DNA of 12,712 nt. It comes from Pseudomonadota bacterium (GTDB lineage: Bacteria > Pseudomonadota > Alphaproteobacteria > Rhizobiales > Hyphomicrobiaceae). Position numbers and translations under genes: made by a program. Of this stretch, positions 8,556 to 12,712 are shown piece by piece. The notes under the pieces were generated by a model. The model saw only the letters and a list, made by a program, of their open reading frames with translations, did not search any database and was not told where the DNA came from. Position 1 is the stretch's first letter. Each line of letters opens with the position of its first letter. The stretch lies in the NCBI GenBank assembly GCA_021813195.1, contig JAKALI010000054.1, positions 1 through 12,712 of the forward strand, given 5' to 3'.

Positions 8556-9398
8556 ATGCCGCATCTGCCGCAGGCAAAGAAAGCAACGTCCCGAAGACTG
8601 CTACTGGCCGTCGTCACCGTGCACGTTGGTTCCCTTGCTCCGGCCGCTGGTGCCGACATCAGCGCGCGGGACCTGACAGCAGAGCTCTACAGGGCCGAGC
8701 GCACAGCACCGGTCGATTTGTCCGGACGCGATCTGGAGGGTCTCGATCTCTCGCTCATCGACTTCAAGGCCATCCGGCTGCAAGGGGCCCGCCTGTTCGG
8801 TGCAAACCTTTCAGGCTCAGACCTCTCAGATGCGGATCTCGCCGCAGCCAATCTCGACCGGGTGAACATTATCGGTGCGAAGTTCGACCGCGCGAACCTG
8901 AGAGGCATCAGCATGTTGCGCCCCGCGACGACCCTAGGCCGCGCGCCCGGCACCGAACAACCACCGAGCTTCCGTAACGCCAATTTGCGCAAGGCCAAAG
9001 TCTTTGGCCAGTTAAGCCGCGCTGATCTTTCCGGAGCGGACCTGACGGATGCGTCGCTCGCTCCATTCAACAAGACGGGTTTCATCGAAGATCTTTTTCG
9101 GACTGAACTGGAGGGCGCCAATCTCGAAGGCGTCAACATGAACGGCTCCGACCTCACGTACGTTTCGTTTCGGTATGCAAACTTAAAGGGTGCAAGACTC
9201 GCGGGCGCACGTCTCCATCACGCCGATTTTTCAAAGGCTGATCTCTCGGGCGCGGACTTGACGGGGGCGGATGTCAGCGAGGCCGACTTCGACGGGGCAA
9301 ATCTGTCCGGAGCGAAGGGATTAGATCGCCTCGTCAGTGCAAACCGCGCGCGCAATCTCGCCCTCGCGCTGTCCCGCATGCCCCAGGCCACGCCTTGA
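8556..9398 (+). CDS. Exported pentapeptide-repeat protein
   Basis: About 280 residues. The N-terminus has a basic stretch (KKATSRR), a hydrophobic core and a probable signal-peptidase site at AGA|D, near residue 33, so a periplasmic or secreted location is likely. Most of the rest is A(D/N)LXX pentapeptide repeats, such as GANLSGSDLSDADLAAANL and ADLSGADLTGADVSEADF, which fold into a right-handed square beta-helix. The repeats are broken at about 119-138 (a Pro/Thr-rich insert) and 168-183, giving three blocks. The C-terminus (NRARNLALALSRM) is non-repeat and probably helical. Start: GGAG at 8544-8547 is 8 nt before ATG 8556 but only 2 nt before ATG 8550, which overlaps the pncC stop; 8550 is the alternative. 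No enzymatic motif is present. Some pentapeptide proteins mimic DNA and protect gyrase, but an exported one is unlikely to do so. Function unknown. Confidence 0.88.
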   Translation: MPHLPQAKKATSRRLLLAVVTVHVGSLAPAAGADISARDLTAELYRAERTAPVDLSGRDLEGLDLSLIDFKAIRLQGARLFGANLSGSDLSDADLAAANLDRVNIIGAKFDRANLRGISMLRPATTLGRAPGTEQPPSFRNANLRKAKVFGQLSRADLSGADLTDASLAPFNKTGFIEDLFRTELEGANLEGVNMNGSDLTYVSFRYANLKGARLAGARLHHADFSKADLSGADLTGADVSEADFDGANLSGAKGLDRLVSANRARNLALALSRMPQATP

Positions 9399-9441
9399 AT
9401 TTCTCCGGGTTCGTCACTGCGGTGGCATGCCGTGTGCGTCG

Positions 9442-9918
9442 TCACGCATCAGGTCTCTGGGCACAGCCGGCAGAACCATAGACGATGTGTGCGCGCTCCT
9501 CGAACGCCGATGCGAAGCGCCGCACGGCGGTCTCAAATACCGCGCCGAGAATGACGGCGAGAAGCGGAGAACGAAATTCGTAGGTGATGTCGAAACACAC
9601 ATCGCATGCCCTCTCGCCGGCAGGCGAGAACCGCCACACGTTGTCCAGTCTGCGAAACGGACCGTCCACATTGGCCACCCGAATGATCCTGTCGGTTGGC
9701 CGGATTGCAACCCGGGTTGTGAACTGCTCGCGAATGGATTTGTAGCCGATGCCCATGGTTGCGACGAGATCTTCGCCATCGTCGACCTTCTGGCGTTCGT
9801 GAACGACTAGGCTTTCGCACAACGGCAAAAAAAGAGGGTACGTCTCGACGTCGGCGACCAGGAGGAGCATCTGGTCGGCCGTAAACGGCATCCGACGTTC
9901 TGTCTTGTAACTTGCCAA
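9442..9918 (-). CDS. COQ10/RatA-family START-domain protein
   Basis: Single-domain SRPBCC/START protein of 158 residues. Its relatives include mitochondrial Coq10, which binds ubiquinone and aids respiration, and E. coli RatA, which has been described as a toxin acting on ribosomes; in Alphaproteobacteria the Coq10-like role is the likelier. Diagnostic sequence is RRMPFTADQMLLLVADVETYPLFLPLCE, split here as RRMPFTADQM and LLVADVETYPLFLPLCE; the later segment VDGPFRRLDNVWRFSP is also typical. The start is TTG at 9918: family members begin with a few residues before the conserved RR, and these are present only if TTG is used. The first ATG, at 9891, would cut into the domain. The ribosome site is weak. 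It is convergent with the pentapeptide gene, 43 nt apart. In many relatives lipA lies just upstream, but here a GlsB-type gene does. Confidence 0.88.
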   Translation of the reverse strand: MASYKTERRMPFTADQMLLLVADVETYPLFLPLCESLVVHERQKVDDGEDLVATMGIGYKSIREQFTTRVAIRPTDRIIRVANVDGPFRRLDNVWRFSPAGERACDVCFDITYEFRSPLLAVILGAVFETAVRRFASAFEERAHIVYGSAGCAQRPDA

Positions 9919-9985
9919 GCCTACACTCGTGCGATTGCCGGGCTATGCGCCCGCATGAACCCGCACCGGTCGGCCGGGCACACCC

Positions 9986-10261
9986 TCAACGCGCGATGAT
10001 CCGCGCGATGATAATGACCAACAGCGCCCCTATAGTCGACACCAGGATCTGGTCGCCCAGCGCAAACCCGGTCGTGAAGGGCAGCTGCAACAGTCCGGCT
10101 TGCACCAGCGCGCCGCCGATGAAAGCCCCGATAATGCCAACCACCAAATTGCGCAGTAGCCCGCCGCCGCCCAGGATGAGACCGGCCAACCATCCAGCAA
10201 CCAGGCCGTTCACCAGCATAATGACCCAAGGGTTCTGTAGGTAGCCCATCACTTGATCCAT
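9986..10261 (-). CDS. GlsB/YeaQ/YmgE-family small membrane protein
   Basis: A 91-residue, very hydrophobic protein with three predicted membrane helices near residues 10-32, 36-56 and 66-90. The glycine-rich pattern VNGLVAGWLAGLILGGGG and the segment LRNLVVGIIGAFIGGALV are characteristic of the transglycosylase-associated (YeaQ/GlsB) family of inner-membrane proteins, often induced by stress. Biochemical function is not established. The ATG at 10261 has AGGAG 6 nt upstream. It lies 67 nt before the COQ10-like gene and 50 nt after a lipoprotein gene, all on one strand, so co-transcription is possible though no promoter or terminator separates them clearly. Confidence 0.9.
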   Translation of the reverse strand: MDQVMGYLQNPWVIMLVNGLVAGWLAGLILGGGGLLRNLVVGIIGAFIGGALVQAGLLQLPFTTGFALGDQILVSTIGALLVIIIARIIAR

Positions 10262-10311
10262 GGATCACTCCTGATTGTTGACGCCAGCAACCGCCGCTGT
10301 TCCGCCTTGCC

Positions 10312-10617
10312 TCACACGTGGCAACGCGCACCCAGATAACTGTTGAGGGTTCGGTTATATGCTTCGGCCTCGGCTCTGTCGGCCGCGGACTGGCTGCGGC
10401 CGGCGCTCAAGGCCTCCACCTTCGACTGCACGCCGCGCGACAACATGCGGTCGAGCTGGCCTTTGAGAGACTGACACGTCTCACCCGGCGGCAACGGCCT
10501 TGCGCCCGGATCACCGCTGCCGGACCCGCCGGCACACGCCGACGCCAGCACTCCAACCGCCACGACCGCGGCCAGCGGCACGAATCGCCTCAACGTCCGT
10601 TCTTTCGCCGACGCCAC
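10312..10617 (-). CDS. Small predicted lipoprotein, hypothetical (lipoprotein 1 of pair)
   Basis: No family recognised. With the GTG start at 10617 the product is 101 residues: a basic N-terminus (KERTLRR), a hydrophobic stretch (FVPLAAVVAVGVLASAC) and a lipobox-like LASA|C at C28, so a lipid-anchored envelope protein is likely. The lipobox has Ala rather than Leu at -3, which is weaker than consensus. The mature part is a Gly/Ser/Pro-rich linker and then a charged, probably helical domain bounded by two cysteines, C48 and C99. Its spacing and sequence resemble the next lipoprotein upstream. The start is decided by GGAGGG at 10628-10623, 5 nt before GTG; an ATG-initiated extension to 10725 lacks such a site and would bury the signal peptide. 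Confidence 0.7.
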   Translation of the reverse strand: MASAKERTLRRFVPLAAVVAVGVLASACAGGSGSGDPGARPLPPGETCQSLKGQLDRMLSRGVQSKVEALSAGRSQSAADRAEAEAYNRTLNSYLGARCHV

Positions 10618-10628
10618 AATGTCCCTCC
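10618..10628 (-). promoter_or_regulatory. Ribosome binding site fixing a GTG start
   Basis: On the minus strand GGAGGG (10628-10623) followed by ACATT precedes GTG at 10617. It is one of the strongest Shine-Dalgarno matches in the window. It sets the start directly before a lipoprotein signal peptide, instead of the ATG 108 nt further upstream. Confidence 0.7.
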
Positions 10629-10786
10629 GCCGACCGTCGCTAAGCAAATTTCCGGGCACGTCTATGGCATCTGCGGCTCGTTCGCGGCAACCCTGTTCAT
10701 ACCCTGCACACGCAGTGCCGCACACAATTGTGACATTCGTGCCGCGAACGCCCCCATCATTATTCGATCGGGATCAGCGTTCGGGG

Positions 10787-11263
10787 TCAGGGCGTCGCTG
10801 CTCCGGCCGCGGCGGCTTGCCCTGCGGGAGCCTTGGCAACTTGGGCAGGAACAGCAGCTGCCGCAGGCGAGGCACCGGCCGTCGCGGGTGCGGTTTGCGC
10901 TGCCGCGGTTTGAGCCGAACCCAAATTGGAGCACTTGGCCTGGAATTCGGCGTTAGCCTTATCCAGCTCGGTCATCTTGGCGAGCGACGCGCGCTTCACC
11001 GACACCGTGGACGATTTTCCTTGCGCGGCCTTCTCGACGCGCCCCACGAAGCCTTCTTGTCGCAAGGCATCGATACGGGCTGCAAGCTGCACGCAGGCCG
11101 GGTCGATGGCTGGACGAGCCTGGGCTTGTGGCGACCCCACGGACGCTGTGGTCAGGTTGGCACCACCCAAAACGTCGCCCTCACTCGCGCACCCTCCCGC
11201 GAGAGCGCCCACCGCCACCGCCGCCAAGATCGCCTTAGTGCGCGCGCTGTTGCCGTATGCCAT
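10787..11263 (-). CDS. Predicted lipoprotein, hypothetical (lipoprotein 2 of pair)
   Basis: No family recognised. The 158-residue product has a signal sequence (NSARTKAILAAVAVGALAGGC) with a lipobox-like LAGG|C at C25. A linker leads to a charged, mostly helical domain bounded by C57 and C111, and then an Ala/Pro-rich low-complexity tail (about 112-158). The cysteine-bounded domain resembles that of the lipoprotein encoded just downstream: 53 residues between cysteines here and 50 there, with a shared pattern of L, D, G, VE and GxS positions. The start at 11263 has a very strong site, GGAGGGGGAG, 6 nt upstream. The 169-nt gap to the next lipoprotein gene suggests separate promoters. The Ala-rich tail could serve as a flexible extension; its role is unknown. 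Confidence 0.8.
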   Translation of the reverse strand: MAYGNSARTKAILAAVAVGALAGGCASEGDVLGGANLTTASVGSPQAQARPAIDPACVQLAARIDALRQEGFVGRVEKAAQGKSSTVSVKRASLAKMTELDKANAEFQAKCSNLGSAQTAAAQTAPATAGASPAAAAVPAQVAKAPAGQAAAAGAATP

Positions 11264-11415
11264 AATTTACTCCCCCTCCGGCGCACGCCGCTCCGTGCGG
11301 TGCGCGTGTTGCCGAGGATAGCGGCCCCGTCCGTCTGCGGGAGAGGTCGAGCGTGCTCTTTCTGTGCACCGAAGCGTGCCGTGCGGTTCTTGACGTCACC
11401 GAATCTGTGGACAAA

Positions 11416-11754
11416 TCAGCGCCGCTGGAACCAGCCTCGTACGGACGCCGTCCACAGCAAAGACCTGCCCTTGGTGATGAGAAGCAGGACCACAATAAGA
11501 CCGAGAATGAGCGGGCTTAGGAGCAGCAGAACGAGATAGGCGACGGGTGCAAGGGGATGGCGCCGATTAATCAGCAGCGGCCTGCGCTTTGAGTGGCCTG
11601 GTAGCACGACCGGGCCGCGGGGACTGTGCCAGGGATGCCACCATAACCACGACCATGGGTGCAGAGGCTCAGACGGCTCCGCCCGCAGCTCACCAATCAC
11701 GGTGCGATCCGGGCGACCGCTCGCCGTGACGCGCGGGGGCAAACGCCGCAGCAT
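11416..11754 (-). CDS. Hypothetical Trp-rich single-helix membrane protein
   Basis: No family recognised. The 112-residue protein has a polar, basic N-terminal half with a tryptophan cluster (HPWSWLWWHPWH, about 32-43). A strongly hydrophobic segment follows (about 71-94, VAYLVLLLLSPLILGLIVVLLL), then a short basic tail (KGRSLLWTASVRGWFQRR). It is probably a one-helix inner-membrane protein with basic residues on both sides of the helix. That it is a real gene is supported by GAGGAGG 7 nt before ATG 11754, a sensible topology and a gap in other coding frames. It is 152 nt before the lipoprotein 2 gene and 179 nt after the E1-alpha-like gene, all on one strand. Function unknown. Confidence 0.65.
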   Translation of the reverse strand: MLRRLPPRVTASGRPDRTVIGELRAEPSEPLHPWSWLWWHPWHSPRGPVVLPGHSKRRPLLINRRHPLAPVAYLVLLLLSPLILGLIVVLLLITKGRSLLWTASVRGWFQRR

Positions 11755-11933
11755 GTCTCTGCCTCCTCAGGATTGCGGCCTGCAATAACTACGTCAGCAG
11801 ATTATCATACATGCAAAGATCGAGAAAGCCCGATATTCCTCAAAGATAACTGCTTTTCCAGCACCGCCCCACGAGGGTTCTTCAGCGATTGCGCGAACGC
11901 CCCGAGCGCACGTGAGGCCGGCAAACGTGTATT

Positions 11934-12712
11934 TCAACACAGCTCGGCGGCGACAGCCGCGATTTCCCGGCGCACCCGATCTTCGACGTCCGCCAGAGTT
12001 GCCTCCGTCACGACGCCGCTTGCAAGAAGGCGTTCGCGACTGGTCTTGAGCGGATCACATACCGCCTGGCTCGGTTGCATGGGACGACGACCCCGTCGTT
12101 CGTGGCCGACATAAACCGGAGTGCGCACAGCCAGGACCGAAGCGCAACTCCCCGCGGGCGCGTCATCAAGGGCCTGTTGCGCTATCCGAATACGCTGCAA
12201 GACCTCTTTGATGTCGCCACCGTCGGCCCACACGATCTCAGCAGCCAACGCAGAGGGGACGTTGTTGGAGCCCAATTCGTCGACCGAGACGACGAGGATG
12301 GGCAACACGGGCGTGGTGGCTTGCGCAGCAAAGCCGACGAGAGACTGGCGCGCAGCCGCAAGATCGGGGATCTGACAGACGGAGACCAAAATCACGGTCG
12401 TTGCTCCCGAAGCGGCCGCTGCCGCCAACGCATCCCGGACACAGCCGGCGCTCACGACTGTGCCGTCGGGCAACAGGCAACAAGCGGGCAGCGTGGACTG
12501 AGTGGCCTCGGCGGGCGTTGCAAATTCGCCGAGGACATCTCTCGTCTGACATCCGAAGGCCACGCGCAATCCGGGCAGCGGTTGCAAAGCCACGACGGCG
12601 CTGCCGGCCGTCCTGACCGCGGCGGCCAGCGCGACGAATGCAGCTTCCGTGCCCACGCCGAGCGGAAAAGGATGCGATAATTGACCAAGCGCATACAGCA
12701 TGCCGGCGCGCT
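11934..12712 (-). CDS. PDH E1-alpha-like protein lacking cofactor residues (N-terminus cut by window edge)
   Basis: About 259 residues are visible and the frame is still open at 12712. The segment RAGMLYALGQL...GVGTEA aligns without gaps with the N-terminal part of pyruvate dehydrogenase E1 alpha (family EKAGQLYGMGL...YIGQEA), so the ATG at 12701 is internal. The C-terminus (DPLKTSRERLLASGVVTEATLADVEDRVRREI, split here at LLASG) fits the family's DPI..LR..LL..G..TE..L..IE..V ending. Residues that bind thiamine diphosphate appear lost: the YRDHGH position reads QPLPGL, the GDG motif reads about CQI, the paired Asn reads about DE, and YRGHS reads YVGHE. About 30 residues are missing around the GGSMH loop. 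The frame is intact with no internal stop, so this looks like a maintained non-catalytic paralogue and not a fresh pseudogene. Family assignment is by eye and moderately sure. Confidence 0.6.
   Translation of the reverse strand, partial: RAGMLYALGQLSHPFPLGVGTEAAFVALAAAVRTAGSAVVALQPLPGLRVAFGCQTRDVLGEFATPAEATQSTLPACCLLPDGTVVSAGCVRDALAAAAASGATTVILVSVCQIPDLAAARQSLVGFAAQATTPVLPILVVSVDELGSNNVPSALAAEIVWADGGDIKEVLQRIRIAQQALDDAPAGSCASVLAVRTPVYVGHERRGRRPMQPSQAVCDPLKTSRERLLASGVVTEATLADVEDRVRREIAAVAAELC

Noticed and set aside
9399..9441. Shared terminator between the convergent pentapeptide and COQ10-like genes
   Set aside because: The stretch contains a GGCATGCC palindrome but no stable stem with a T-run on either strand.
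11281..11305. Hairpin GCGCAC/GTGCGC as a terminator or riboswitch
   Set aside because: Only a 6-bp stem with a 13-nt loop, no T-run, and none of the conserved core of a known riboswitch. Probably chance in GC-rich DNA.
10619..11539. 306-residue plus-strand reading frame
   Set aside because: Antisense to lipoprotein 2 and part of the membrane protein gene. It is Arg/Ser/Gly-rich without a domain, whereas the minus-strand genes have strong ribosome sites and signal sequences.

Overview
The window looks like a chromosomal segment of a GC-rich alphaproteobacterium, most likely of the order Hyphomicrobiales. The reasons are the dusB(nifR3)-ntrB-ntrC-ntrY order, a fused ispDF gene divergent from it, and a following stand-alone pncC/cinA gene convergent with a COQ10/RatA-type gene. 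These assignments come from motifs read in the translations and from family knowledge. No database search was run.

Left block (1-5868, minus strand): dusB, ntrB and ntrC form a tight operon, with a 4-nt stop/start overlap between dusB and ntrB and a 2-nt gap between ntrB and ntrC. A 283-nt gap then precedes ntrY, which runs off the left edge within its ATPase domain. Together they encode a tRNA dihydrouridine synthase and the nitrogen two-component regulators: NtrB/NtrC, and NtrY, whose partner NtrX would lie beyond the edge.

Middle block (6006-9398, plus strand): ispDF (two steps of the non-mevalonate isoprenoid pathway) is followed by a MarR-type regulator with a hairpin terminator behind it. 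Then come pncC (nicotinamide-nucleotide amidase, CinA C-terminal domain) and an exported pentapeptide-repeat protein, closely coupled to each other. The dusB/ispDF intergenic region carries plausible promoters in both directions.

Right block (9442-12712, minus strand): a COQ10/RatA-type START-domain protein with a TTG start; a GlsB/YeaQ-type three-helix membrane protein; two small predicted lipoproteins that appear to share a two-cysteine domain; a small Trp-rich one-helix membrane protein; and, off the right edge, a protein that aligns with the alpha subunit of thiamine-diphosphate-dependent 2-oxoacid dehydrogenases (PDH E1 alpha) but seems to have lost the cofactor-binding residues.

Most of the window is ordinary core genome. 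The least ordinary items are the E1-alpha-like apparent pseudoenzyme at the right edge, the lipoprotein pair, and the pentapeptide protein coupled to pncC. No tRNA, rRNA, CRISPR array, insertion sequence or phage gene was seen, and no gene-free stretch exceeds 300 nt.
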